From positions 39,723,985 to 39,787,984 of the forward strand of contig CM067067.1 of assembly GCA_033980235.1 (NCBI GenBank): a stretch of 64,000 nucleotides of DNA, written 5' to 3'. The stretch is from Diadema setosum. Lineage: Eukaryota; Echinodermata; Echinoidea; Diadematoida; Diadematidae. The notes under the pieces were generated by a model. The model saw only the letters and a program-made list of their open reading frames with translations. It ran no database searches and was not told where the DNA came from. Below, piece by piece: positions 34,957 to 46,655 of the stretch; within the stretch, counting starts at the first letter, position 1, and each line of letters starts with the position of its first letter. The position numbers and the translations under genes were made by a program.

Positions 34957-35655
34957 ATGTGCGAGAATTTCCTGATACTTTCCTATTATTACAGATGCCG
35001 ATAACGCTCATTCTTTCTTCCTACACCTTTCGTCCTAAGAATTCACGCAGTTTGTTTAGTCGAAATGTTTTTACCAAGCAACCAAGGAAGAAACATGGAT
35101 TTAGACCTTCACATTGCCTTGTAATAAACCGTCGTCTAATGTATTTAATGCATGTCATGATATACATGAAATGTTCTTTCCATCTGAGGGCCTTATAGGC
35201 AATTATCCCATTCACTTGTGCACACATATTCTACTACATGAATTCTTATACTTTGAATCATAAATAGTTTTTATGAATTTCTGTGCTGATTTGTCTGAAG
35301 GTCTCAGGCGATTATAGTTGTCTGAATCTTTGTTATGAAGATACGTAAAATTCGAACATCAAAATGGTCTTTCAGAGACTGTTGGACATTATATTATCAT
35401 GTCAAGTACAACCAGTACGGATACATAACCACGAACAAAAGATACATGTACGTATACACAAACAAATTAAAATATGCGATATTTTGTGCTGAAACATGTA
35501 TTTCTATTTTGATTAAGATGAACAGAATTGCGTGATATATTTTTATAATATATATCTTATCACCGATTGACGAAAGAACAGTGTTAGACTGGACTGCCTA
35601 GTAAAGCAGTTGATTTTAGAGTTAAGGAGAAGAAAAGGAAGAGGAAGAAGTGTAG

Positions 35656-36207
35656 GACCCCGTTTACAGTGCGAGGCTCGGCCCAGCCCCGCTTCAGTGT
35701 AAACGCGCAAAAAGCCAAATGCGAGGCCAAAATTGGCCTCGCATTTGGCCCCGTTCCGGAGGTGGTCTCGGCCACCGGCCTTTTCTCAGTGTAAACGTAA
35801 ACTGGGCCAAATACGCGGCCAATTTTAGTCTGGCTTCCAAACCCTCTGCCTGTACTATTTTGCTGTTCAGGATATTAACTCCCTCAACGTCGAAAACCAG
35901 TATAGTTTAAGGTGGTTTTGTCCTGCAAAGGATTTTTTCCTTCAATCGGCAAAGGCCTTTGCCCGAACGGCGACTTCGTCGCCACGGAATTCATTTGGCA
36001 AAGGGCCTGAAAACCAGACAATACCAAATTGCATTTGTTTACAAGCAGAGCGCCACTACGACAACATATTGAAAGGTTTAAATCAAAAGCGCGGCCGAGC
36101 CCGGCAGTGTAAACGGACAAAATTGCGGGGCCCGGCCTCGCAATTGAGGCTGGACTCGGCCGCGGCTCGGCCGCGGCTCGGCCCAGCCCCGCACTGTAAA
36201 CGGGGTC
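35656..36207. mobile_element. GC-rich foldback element (GACCCCGTTTACAGTGC ends)
   Basis: GACCCCGTTTACAGTGCGAG (35656) mirrors GCACTGTAAACGGGGTC (to 36207), with TAG on both outer sides. Both arms contain repeated CGGCC/GGCTCGG words, and there are internal sub-palindromes (AAATGCGAGGCC..GGCCTCGCATTT). CTCAGTGTAAACGTAAAC near 35784 is a further internal copy of the end motif. Strongly CpG-rich compared with the flanks. No transposase. Confidence 0.75.
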
Positions 36208-36268
36208 TAGGAGAGAAAAACAGAAGAAAAAACAGACGTATTAATTATGATGACGACAAAGAGAATTC

Positions 36269-36868
36269 TTCAAATTCATGAAATTCTTCCGTCGAGATGC
36301 TTTCATTGCAGGGCAATTTGTCAATCAGTTGCAATAGGCGTTTTCACATCAGCCCGATGTTTCAAAATAGCGCGCTATTTTCTGACTTTGGAAATTTTCC
36401 CGATAGCGGAATAGCGCGCTATTTGATAATGTGAACACAAATTAGCGCGCTAATGGTATCGCTCTGATCGAGAAAATTTCTCGTCTCCAACTCGGGAAAT
36501 TTCTGAAATAGCGGGATAGTAGCGCGCTATTTGATAATGTGAAAATGACTCGAGAAATTAGCGCGATGAATCCTATCATGCCTAGCGTGTGTGACCCGAT
36601 CGATCGAGACACACTGCACACAAATCATGAGGAATTTTTGAGAGGGCACACACATTACTGATGCTGTTTGCACATACTCAGCTGTCGAATTAGCTATTTT
36701 AAAATTTCTAACTATTCGGGCTACTCGCTCTTCGGGCTGATGTGAATAAGAAATGAAATAGCGCTCTAATTCGCAATGGCGGAAAATATTTCGAGCTTGG
36801 ATTTTTATCGGGCTGATGTGAAAACGCCTAATGAAAGCATCTCGACGGAAGAATTTCATGAATTTGAA
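36269..36868. mobile_element. Extended foldback with one-sided SINE-tail insertion
   Basis: The core 36336-36829 has ends AGGCGTTTTCACATCAGCCC and GGGCTGATGTGAAAACGCCT and internal AATAGCGCGCTATTT palindromes. Outside the core, 39 bp on the left (36269-36307) and 39 bp on the right (36830-36868) are also reverse complements. On the left only, 28 bp (36308-36335, GCAGGGCAATTTGTCAATCA..) separate core and outer arm, and they match the 3' tail of the SINE at 36905-37106. Confidence 0.75.
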
Positions 36869-36904
36869 TAATTACGCAGTACTCGCTGCATACTATAAGA
36901 ATTA

Positions 36905-37106
36905 GAACCAACACTTGCTGTCGGGCGAAAGCTCGGTGGTCAAGTGGAGATGACGCCTGTCTGGTGTTCAGGAGGTCGTGGGTTCAAATCCCGCTCGAGT
37001 ATGTACGCCCATGATTTTTTTTTTTAATCATGGCTACTACTAAAACACTGATCAATTCAGTGCTTATTTACGTCGATGCAGGACAATTTGTCAATCAGTT
37101 GCAAAG
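36905..37106 (+). mobile_element. tRNA-derived SINE, family B, copy 2
   Basis: A box-A-like GGTGGTCAAGTGG and box-B GGTTCAAATCCCG give a type-2 RNA polymerase III promoter in a leucine/serine-tRNA-like arrangement. The body and tail (GTACGCCCATG, GCTACTACT, GGACAATTTGTCAATCAG) are shared with 7639-7826. No target duplication found. Confidence 0.7.
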
Positions 37107-37750
37107 AGAATTTCTGTTTTAACTAAAAAAAATGTTTCTTGTACATTGTATTCACAGCAGAGTTGAAATTAAAGTTTATCAATCACACTGACAAAACAGA
37201 CAGGTATACCCTTGCAATTGCAATGTCTGCTGTTCTCTTATGATTCATTGTCTTTGAATGATTTAGATTTAGCCTATGTCAACAGTGCCATTACGGTGTG
37301 ATGATGTAATGACGATTATTACCTTTGACCGCCATTATCATCATCATTAATATCAGTACATGTAGTTGTAAGTATTAAAAGGATTATGCGTACACGTATA
37401 CACGTACTGTTGATTTATAATCACACTATAGGCAAAAAGTCACAGTAGTTTTGATTATTTTGGTAATAGAGATGATTTTTATGATTTAAAAAAGAGAGAA
37501 AAGAAGTCCAAATCACAGGATATGTTAAACTTGTGAAGGAGTTGACAGCTTTCTGTTTTGATAGAGCGGATTTACCACAGAGGGGTTTTTTTTTCTCTTA
37601 CATGTGGCTAACCACATGTCCACTTCGCAAAGGTGCCAATTTGAAGGAACTATGTCAATATTCATGTGTATGCAGTACGTGTATATCTGATGACACGCAG
37701 TGATTGATAAAATATATCGTGGAATTTTATAATAGATAGAAGTCCACTTA
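37107..37750. other. Unique AT-rich interval
   Basis: No recognisable gene or repeat. Confidence 0.3.
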
Positions 37751-38194
37751 AAGGGACTGTACAGTACTGGTTGAGGTGGGATTCATGTTTTGAACATTCC
37801 TAAGTGAGATAATGAGGAACCTCTTATGAAATATGAAAGAGCATGTAATTTTAAGAAGGATTCAACGTTTATTTTATGAAAATTGGTTTTCAAATGGCTG
37901 AGATATCCAAAAAAGTGATAATAATAAAAGGCGACAGGCCACGCCTTTTATTAGGATCTCTTTGTTTCATGTTGTTTTTGGATATCTCGGCCATTTCAAA
38001 ACCGATTTTCATCAAATAAACGTTTGATACCCCTTAGAATTGCATGCTCTTTGACATCTCATAGAGTCGTTTCTAAATATCTCGCAAAACGTTAAATCCT
38101 CTTTCTATGGTGCATATGCTTCATATGCACCAAAATGTAAATATGACGAAATGTTTTGTGCCAGTAAACTATAGCCGTACTGTATTGATATTGA
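37751..38194. mobile_element. Old foldback with AAAGGGACTGTACAGT end
   Basis: The central arms pair well: GATATCCAAAAA..AAAAGGCG against CGCCTTTTAT..TTTTTGGATATC, continuing into CATTTGAAAACC-type arms with TTTCATAAAA/ATCAAATAAACG. The termini (CTGTACAGTACTGG and GCCGTACTGTATTG) match imperfectly. Boundaries are approximate. Confidence 0.5.
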
Positions 38195-39356
38195 TTGATT
38201 TTCATGTCTGACCACTACAGTGTAGCTGCCTGTAATCAGCCCGTCATCACTCTTTGCTTATTAATGGATGGTGTAGTGATGTTTTAGTGAAATTGGAATG
38301 CGAGTTGTTACTGAAGCTTTGCATTGTATTTGCAAACGACTTCCGGTCATATGGTGAATTGAAGACGTATGCAGTGTCTAGTGTATTATGGGCCCTATCA
38401 CTATACTCAGAGAACCATTCACAGAGAAATCCGAGAAGCTAGTCAACCCGATTTTTTTTAAAGTTGAAACTCGTGCATTTAAAACAAATATATAAATCGC
38501 CCGAGTGAATTGTAACCCTAATATGATGGTAAGGTGTAATAGTGTTTGATATGACTGAAATCTCCCGAGTGTGAGATTGACATTTTTATGACGTAGACGT
38601 ATTCTGACGCAAATCCAGTGATACATGCATCAATACGGTTAGGTGACGCTGAAGTCACGATGAGTACCAAACACCTAAATCTGAATGTAAATAGTCTGTA
38701 CACATATCACTGGGCACGTATTGAAATCGCATATTTATAATTCAGTGGCATTGGGCCTATATATTTTTTTTTCTTAAATTTTAAACGGGGTAAATAAGAG
38801 GCTAGCTTCTCATCAAATTAATATCATCATGTACCCCATGTGTTCATTGTGCACGTGTGCTGAAGGGGGTACATGATATTGCAGCGTCGTACAAGATGCC
38901 ATGTGACTAGTATCGACCAGTGTCAAGATTTCAGAGATGAATATATGCGAAGTATTGGTGCTACGAAATGTACAAAAAGATACCATGAAATTCTTCTGTC
39001 ACTCAATGTGGTACTTCTAATGATGTACCTATAGACAAGACATAGCAAAGGAAGGAAAATGTTTGTAGCATGACCACGTTGGTCGTAATAACAAGGTAGA
39101 GACCCTTGGGAAAGGATAACACGTCATAATACGATCACGTATCATATACAAGACATGTACCAATGGCTTCCATTGCACGCTAGTTTCTCCCGTGTACTAT
39201 CCAGACAAAGAGACCAAGGCCAACTTATTATCACTCCAAGAAAGTCCTCACACACATCGAGGATTCTTGGCCCTTTGTTATACGGACGGACACAGCATTC
39301 CGACCAGCCTGAAGACTCATCACCCAACTATCTTTGTGTCCTCGCCTCACAGTCAC

Positions 39357-39410
39357 ACACTCACACACACACACACACACACAGACATACACATACACAT
39401 ACACACACAT
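39357..39410 (+). repeat. (CA)n microsatellite
   Basis: An alternating CA run with a few CAGA and CATA interruptions. Confidence 0.9.
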
Positions 39411-39835
39411 CGCTCATTTGCTCAACAGACACTGACAGAGGCCGCCCGCCGGGGAGAACACATAATTAACATGATTAAAGGGGCTTTCCAGACGATTTTC
39501 ATAATTTCACATCATGTACTATATAAATCGACAGCTCCATGTAATCTTTGTGGAATTTATTGTGGTCCTTGAGTAGAGAAACCAGTACTCTGAAATTCAC
39601 AGTGTAGGTGACATAGAGCCTCACATATTATTTAAAAATGTAGCAGTGCAATCCATTACAATACCGCTTGCTTAACAAGTTCACCTGTATAAAATCTATG
39701 CATGCCTTCTTCTTTTGTTCTGCTTCCTTGAACCCCAACTGCCATGTCATCATCCTTGTTCAGTGAATTTGTTATAAATTTTGAAAACATTCTTATTCCT
39801 CATCCCAATCACTATAAATTCCGAGACTGTACTCA

Positions 39836-39882
<47 letters not shown>
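39836..39882. repeat. (TA)n microsatellite
   Basis: A pure TA dinucleotide run followed by poly-T. Confidence 0.95.
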
Positions 39883-39887
<5 letters not shown>

Positions 39888-41587
39888 TTGTAATAGCTGT
39901 TCAAAATGTAAAAGTCTAAAAATCATCTGCAGGTCTGTTTTTAATGTAAACCAGCCTTAGTCAATCTTGAGAATTTTGTCTTATGTTACAGTCTGATGAA
40001 GGCAGTTCTGTCTCGGAAATTTCGTGTCGTAAGACATCGTAGATAATCCCATCTAAGCTTGTTCATCAAGAAGGAAATACACACAGTCAGTAAACAGGAA
40101 ATAAAAAAAGTAAAAAGAAGGTACAATGACATCAGCACTGAACATGTTAACACTGTCTAAATCATACTCACGTAATAATCAGCAATTATAAATCGATTTC
40201 TGTGCTGATCTTTGCCAAGTGCCTATTTCTAGTTTTATTGTAAACATATGTATCGTGCTTGCGCCCATTCATTGCATATGATGTGAATATTAATGTATTA
40301 AAATGTTATACATAAATAAATGAAATAAATATTTATATATTTCCCATCATGTGTATGTAAATACATATAATGTGAAGTGCTAATGACTTCTTGTCAGAAA
40401 GTATGATTTTAGGTGATATTTCCGAATTATGGGATTCAATGGTTTTGGATTTCACGACTGTATACAAAGAGCAAAAGGTTAAGCGTTGTTACACTAGATT
40501 TTATCTTGTTTCTGTAGTAATACGATTTTACGAAAATTCCCATGAACTTCGGAACTTGACAAGCAGTAAATGTCATGAACTTTGAGTCTCGTGTTGATTT
40601 ATTGTCGCTTCTCCCACTCGCAAAACAATCGTGAAATGAACAATAACAGGATCCCGTCGGGCGATTTCCTGCCCACTTGCCGTCGTGAAAAGCTTGCGAA
40701 AAACAACTACACTTTCCAAGAGACCTGATACGATGAAGTCCAAATATGAATTTAGGGGAAAGGGTAAACAATTTTCAACCTATTTTTGTTAATTTTCCAA
40801 ATTTTCGCTGAATGAAATGGATCATGCACAGGTTAAGCGAATTGTGAACCATTCCGGCCATTCGAAACATCTGGCTTAATATGCCCAGGGACAAGGGTGC
40901 TGTTCAGTTTGGAAAAACCGCAAGCCACCCCCGCACAACCCATCGAATAGAGGCGAGTCTAGCCCGGAGAAGCAGGCACCATTATACCCTCAAACATCTC
41001 TTGTGTATTCAACTTGCACGTCACGATTGAATTATTTTGATAGAATCAGCCACAGAGCACAGTTTGAAGTGAGAACCAATTTGACTGTCATCACTTCGGG
41101 CTGTCCTCGCTTCGGCGATTCTCTATTAAAACCCTACCCCAGACGGTATTCCTGCTGCATTCAAAACAAGGAGAATTGTGCACGACCCTGCGTGTAAAAA
41201 TGATAATGATTAAGAAAAATACTGGAGGTATATTCTATAAACATTTGTATATTTTAATTGATTTATTCATTCTTATTTTAATTTTCAAATAATTTACATG
41301 TAAGTATGAAATTATCCATAATTGTTATTGATTAATGGTTATTTTCCGACACGTTTGTCAAAATGTAGATCATCAGTTGCGATTTGAAAAATACATTTAT
41401 ACAGAGGGAAACAATACTATTGATGAAAATCATAGCACAATATACAAGTATTTTACAAACGACAAAGTAATGTATTGATGAAACATGAATCATAAATGAA
41501 TATCAAGGGGCTGCTAAAAGACGAACTTGACTGATCCAGTCCCCTTACTTTCGGTTTTATTACTGCAATGCATTGTACAGAACTTAC

Positions 41588-41972
41588 TGTGAGTTGGCTC
41601 AGTCGGTAGCGCGCCTGCCTTACGATCCTAAGGGCCCGGGTTCGAACCCGAGTCTGGATTGAGCAATGTTGTGTGTAATCATACCGTCCCCTCTAGCAAG
41701 AGGCAAAACACTCTGCCCCTCGGATAGGACATAACATGGAGGTCCCATGTATGAGAGAGTCACAACTCATACACGTAAAAGATCCCGCTTCATTCATTCA
41801 TCGCAAAGAGCAGGGTGTTTAACCCCCTGAAGTTGTGAAGTGGTGAAGTTGTCCCACCTCACATCCAACTGGACCCCATAGCATGGAAGACCAGCTTAGC
41901 GTAGCTGAATATGGGCTATCCAGCCATATTCTCAGATGGAAATGAACAAACAAACAAACAAACAAACAAAAT
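41588..41972 (+). mobile_element. tRNA-derived SINE, family A, full-length copy
   Basis: The head is tRNA-like: box A TGGCTCAGTCGGTAGCG, box B GGGTTCGAACCCGAG at the right spacing, but no good aminoacyl stem, so it is a SINE and not a tRNA gene. The body matches 22253-22500. It ends in (CAAA)n. A 3' fragment in the opposite orientation is at 62006-62055. Confidence 0.8.
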
Positions 41973-44900
41973 ACAATGAAATAAGTAAACATAAAACAAA
42001 TTAGGCCGTGCAAAATTGCATTTATCATTATAATTATCACTGATAACATGACGCATATACCAGGGAGGTGTTACAGAGATGGAGTGGCAACTCTTCGTAA
42101 TTCATGCAAACACATGTTTGGGTTCAAGGCGTTACAGTGGGATGTCTAGCATTCCACTACGCTTTGAAGTCATGCTCGGCACCGCTCTAGTTGCAAGACG
42201 AAGTTAGGAGAATAAGAACGCATTTCACCTTTCGTTGAATTACAAGTTTTATTTCACCGTAAATTTTAAATGAAATACTCGAATTGATTTAGAATAGTTT
42301 AGGAAAGAATTCAATATTATAAACATATATTTCTAGTTTCTTCGTAATGCGCAAATCGAAATGAAATGAATATTAGGCCCTCTTAAGAACCTTATATTTT
42401 TCTATAATGCGCACATTTCCGCATGTTAGTTTTCTATCTTTTAATCTGGGATATTTTGATCTCTCAAATAAAGTACTCCACTAAAGCGTGTTCCAGCGTG
42501 CTTTTAAACTATTTGCTGTTAAAATTGTCAGCTTTACACTGCATTTTGATTCGCTGCTCCAATTCAAGGTACACAAATTCACTGTTGCCATCACATTGAA
42601 AGAGAGAGCGAATTGCACTGGGGGCAAGCATTTCTAGATGTGAGAGCGCTAGTCCCGATTATTGATGCTCTCTTTTGTCAAAGCACCTGGTTTCCACCTG
42701 TAGTTAAGCGCATAACTTCTCGACGGTGCCGCGCATGACTTCGAAGGGGAACAGGAGTTGTCTCTCCTTCTCTGGCACCTCCCTGCATACTATACATACT
42801 CGCCCAGTCTGCAAAGAGATCACATGCACAGTGTTATCCTTCTAGATTAAGCCAAAATACAAAACAATCAGCATAGCATACTGCTGACGGAATATATTGA
42901 TTGGATCTTGAATCTGACGCATTAAAGTTGAGGTTTGGGGGCGGACGAAGAAAATGAGATAAAAAAGAATGACCCCAGAGTCGTTGGATTATATCATAAT
43001 AATCATAATAGTAATTAATCAATCATACCACTGGTTGGTGTAGGCTTACAAATGTATCTGTAACTTTGAACATTAATCCTGCCGCAGGTAAAGCTAAAGG
43101 AAGGATGATGATAGATAAACGTTACCATCTGTGATATTACAACCCAGCTTGTTCTGTGCCGTTGAAAAAAGGGAGAAATAATCATCCCTCGAGCAGAGAA
43201 CAACTTTTCTCACCTGTCGACATTCCCAGAACGAACCGCAAAACAAAGCCTGTATGGATCCACTGTCTTGACCCCTTAATCCCTTAAAGACTGTACCTGT
43301 ATGCGAGAGACTAACGTAAATCCAGTATTTGTCGAAAGGTCTGAACTTTAAAGAATAATTTGAATAGATAAAAAGAATAAATTGTGTGACATATGAACGT
43401 ATACATATTAGATAATAATCAATTATAAACACACATAATAATCAAAATGCTTTGTGCGCCCTCTGTGGATGGTGTAGGACCTGAGTGGACTTTGCCTACA
43501 TGTATTTGCTTGGATTGACAGATCTAGGAATTAATAGGGCGAAGACATTGTTTTGATTTGTTTTTTCCTGCATGTGATTTTTTTTTTTGTTTTACCGTGA
43601 TCTCCTGACCAAATAGACAGTTGTGAAGGCATTACTTGGCAACAATCAATGCATAGCAATGACCTGATATAAACAGTGTTTCCTACAAAATTGAAGTTCC
43701 ACGCATTTACGCGGGATGTTGGAATATGTTCCTGTCGACCTTGTACAAAACCAATACAGTGCAAAGGCATGTTGACCTTTATTAATTCATATTACCCTAA
43801 TCAGCAATCATGTGGCCAAAAAATATCTACATAATTATATGCCATATATGTATGATAATATTTCTGCAATTTTTCATTTATATTACTTCCTTCCAGACCG
43901 CAATTCTGCTAGTTACATAATTTTTCAGTAATTGTTAAAATGCTAGCATGATTAACACAAGACACTGGAATACGCCATCCCCTAGAAGGAACATAACCTG
44001 CACTTTTCCCTGCAGTGTTTTTTGCCAACCATTTATAGTAGAATGAAAACATGGTATTCATGCTCAGTCTATAGGGGAAGGTGCATTCCAATGTCTTTTG
44101 TTAATTTTGTAAGCAATGATTGGCTGTATGTACAGATGTATGTCACTTGCGGAATCTTAGTTAATATATATATATATATATTTTTTTTTTTTTTGAGGGA
44201 GTTTCGAATTATTTATTATTTGTTGTATAGGGCCCCATTTTTCTCTCTTTCTTCTTTCTTTGAAATGCAATGATGCATCCAAGTAATCTGCATAGTAGAT
44301 ACATCATTATCTGATACGTAGCATGTATTTAGAGACCATTTAGCCCATATATATAGGTGATGTTGGGGGTATAGCAAATCAACACAAGTCAATATGCATT
44401 TGCGTTACATAGTTCCCTTTGGCAATAGTTTCAGCAGCCTGTGTTACTGTTCAACTCCGCAAATACGGTGTAGATAGATAGACAAACAAACAATCTTGAT
44501 TCGAAGTTGCTTGTGCGTTAATGTTCCCTTTAACCCTTTTGCTATACATTGCCAGTTGTATACGTAAACTTGCAAGACAACATTAATCCATTTTGCTACT
44601 TCAGTGTGAAGGAAAATTGAAATCTTCACCATGTACTTGCAAAAAAAAAAGAAGAGAAAATAATGACGTACATTATGAATCTATTAAATATCGTAAAAAC
44701 CTTATTTGGTATATGCAGGATGTGCAAGATATGATTAAAAACACATCTCTTTTTGTTTGACTCATCGAAGAATCGCTTCATTATTATAAATTTCTGAGCA
44801 CTTGTCAGTCATCAACTCTCTAGATGCTTGGGACTATTTGAAAACGAAAAAAAAAAACAAACAAACAAACGTGCGATGTTTGTCTTTTAAATGCCACCAA

Positions 44901-45218
44901 ATTCGTTGAAATTGGTTTTGATTTTCAAGTTTCAAAGTGGTGAGTTTTGGAGGCAAGGCAAGCCGTTCTTTATATCAATGTCAGATTGACCCAGGTTTCA
45001 AATAGCTTAGGAGAATAAATTGAAACTAAACAAAACGAGAAGATTAACAGCAAATTACTTTTTTTTTCCACCTCCAGTTAACCACCTAATTCACTGGCCC
45101 TCATTTCGAGTGTCTCATAAATGGACGTTGTAATGTAACACGATTTATGATGTAATGAGTCTGATATAACTTAAAATTTGGTTTTCTGGTCAGGATCCAA
45201 TGTGCTAAAACAATGAAG
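41973..45218. other. Unique AT-rich interval
   Basis: No repeat family or exon recognised apart from short (TA)n (44163-44180) and A/T runs. Confidence 0.3.
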
Positions 45219-45407
45219 TTAATGGTCCAACTCTTGAATTAAAGTACAAAATCTGATACCAGGGAAGTTACAGTCTTCAATCTTTTGCGAACCGTTGTGT
45301 TTTGCTCCAATTTTGATAGGTGCCGTTGTGTCGATTTTCATTTTACAACGAATATTGTTGCTGGCAAAAGAGAGATATTCATTACCACGAGGAAAAGTAA
45401 CGTTACA
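45219..45407 (-). other. Weak candidate terminal exon, minus strand
   Basis: On the minus strand an AG acceptor (ACACATGTACAG) precedes an open stretch beginning CNVTFPRGNEYLSFASNN and ending LIQELDH with TAA. Phase 0 entry would fit the donor of 46566-46655, but the polypyrimidine tract is poor and no family is recognisable. Recorded only because of that phase match. Confidence 0.12.
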
Positions 45408-46565
45408 CTGTACATGTGTAATTATTTGCATTGTTAATAATAGTGGGTGTTTTTTTTTTTCATAAACCACGTACCAATCCACTGTTTGTTTTTTTCTAAA
45501 GTTTGACAACTGGCGAGTGGAGCGATGAGTTATGACATCCTTCACTTTAGGATCTCGTAAATATTGGCTTTGTCCAAATAAGGCTGTCGGGATTGTGGTT
45601 AAACTCGCGTGCCCTTGGTCATGACTGTTCGAGTTTATACGTCATTCTCACAAAACTGGTTCTATGAACTATTTTATTTATCTGTATATATAGATGGACA
45701 ATCTTTCATAGACACAGTCACTGCTACCTGCAGTTGGAAGAAAGCATTTTGTTGCCTTATTAGAAGCGGTTTGCAGCATACGTAGTATTGAGGTTTGCAA
45801 TTTGACAAGAAAGGTCCAAGTCAGAATTTTTTGTATGCAGTCGACGAGAGCGTTGTGACCTCAAGTAGCAGAGCAGATTAAGTGGTAAGTGTGTAACCTT
45901 CAAACTCGAGATGAATGGTACATTGGGTTCTTGACTAGTTTCTGTACATGAGTCAAATCATGCGCCTCTGTCCTCGAACCTTGCATGTTTGAGCAGTCTG
46001 TGGTTTGTCTAACAACAAAAGTTACCAAAATTTGGTCATCTTATCCTCCAAAAATGCCTGTCTTTAGCACATTGTAAACAATAATCAAATTTCATGCTGG
46101 AATCACAGTTTTATTTTGCAAAAATAAGGCCGAGATAGAGTTTTCAGAAGCTAGCCTTGGTGAATATCATTATCATTTTATTGCTTATCGTTTTATATTC
46201 GAAAACCTGGAAATATAGGAAATTTGTTATACAAATTATTTTAAAATACATGCATACATGTAAAATACTTATGTGTTACCCTACATCACAATACTACCAA
46301 AAAGTTGCCTGATGTGAATTTCGATGTTTTTTGGTTTAATTTTCCATTTGTGATAAAAAGATGGCTGCGGATAACCCAAAGTCAGCTTGACTTTAGCTGG
46401 TCTTCGTTTGGTAAACAGAAAATTCTAAGCTGTCAAATAACACAATTGAATGCAAGTGGACTTTCGGTAAAGCGTGTAAAAATAATGGAAAGAAAGTAGA
46501 CACTCTGAAAAAGTGTGGACTGAGGGAAAGCTTTGAAGTTAAGAATCTATAGGGGTCCTACTCAC

Positions 46566-46655
46566 CTCAGCGGTTCTCTGTGCAATTATTGGAAGAAAGA
46601 ACAGAGTATGAAAACCCATAGCAACCACCATCATGACCATGAAGCAATTATCAAA
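46566..46655 (-). CDS. Candidate exon: last transmembrane segment of a Patched/Dispatched/NPC1-like protein
   Basis: On the minus strand a strong acceptor (CATTATACCTTCTGTTTAG) opens 90 nt, closed by GAG|GTGAGT. Phase 0 at both ends encodes FDNCFMVMMVVAMGFHTLFF then LPIIAQRTAE. A hydrophobic helix containing 'G-x-H-x-L-x-F-L-P' is typical of the final transmembrane segment of the Patched/Dispatched/NPC1/PTCHD (RND/sterol-sensing) families (commonly G..HGL.FLPV). I found no convincing neighbouring exons, so this may be a single exon of a dispersed gene, a pseudogene fragment, or chance. Confidence 0.3.

Larger units (their letters stand above)
38195..41587. other. Unique interval with two microsatellites
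   Basis: It holds (CA)n at 39357-39410 and (TA)n at 39836-39882. Positions 39140-39480 are slightly GC-richer, but no exon could be supported. Nothing else recognised. Confidence 0.35.

Noticed and set aside
36069..36281. Arg/Pro-rich open frame
   Set aside because: Translation of the GC-rich foldback arm (GGCCGCGGCTCGG repeats).
41588..41670. Functional tRNA gene
   Set aside because: Box A and box B are good, but the acceptor stem does not pair and the sequence continues into a repeated SINE body with a CAAA tail.
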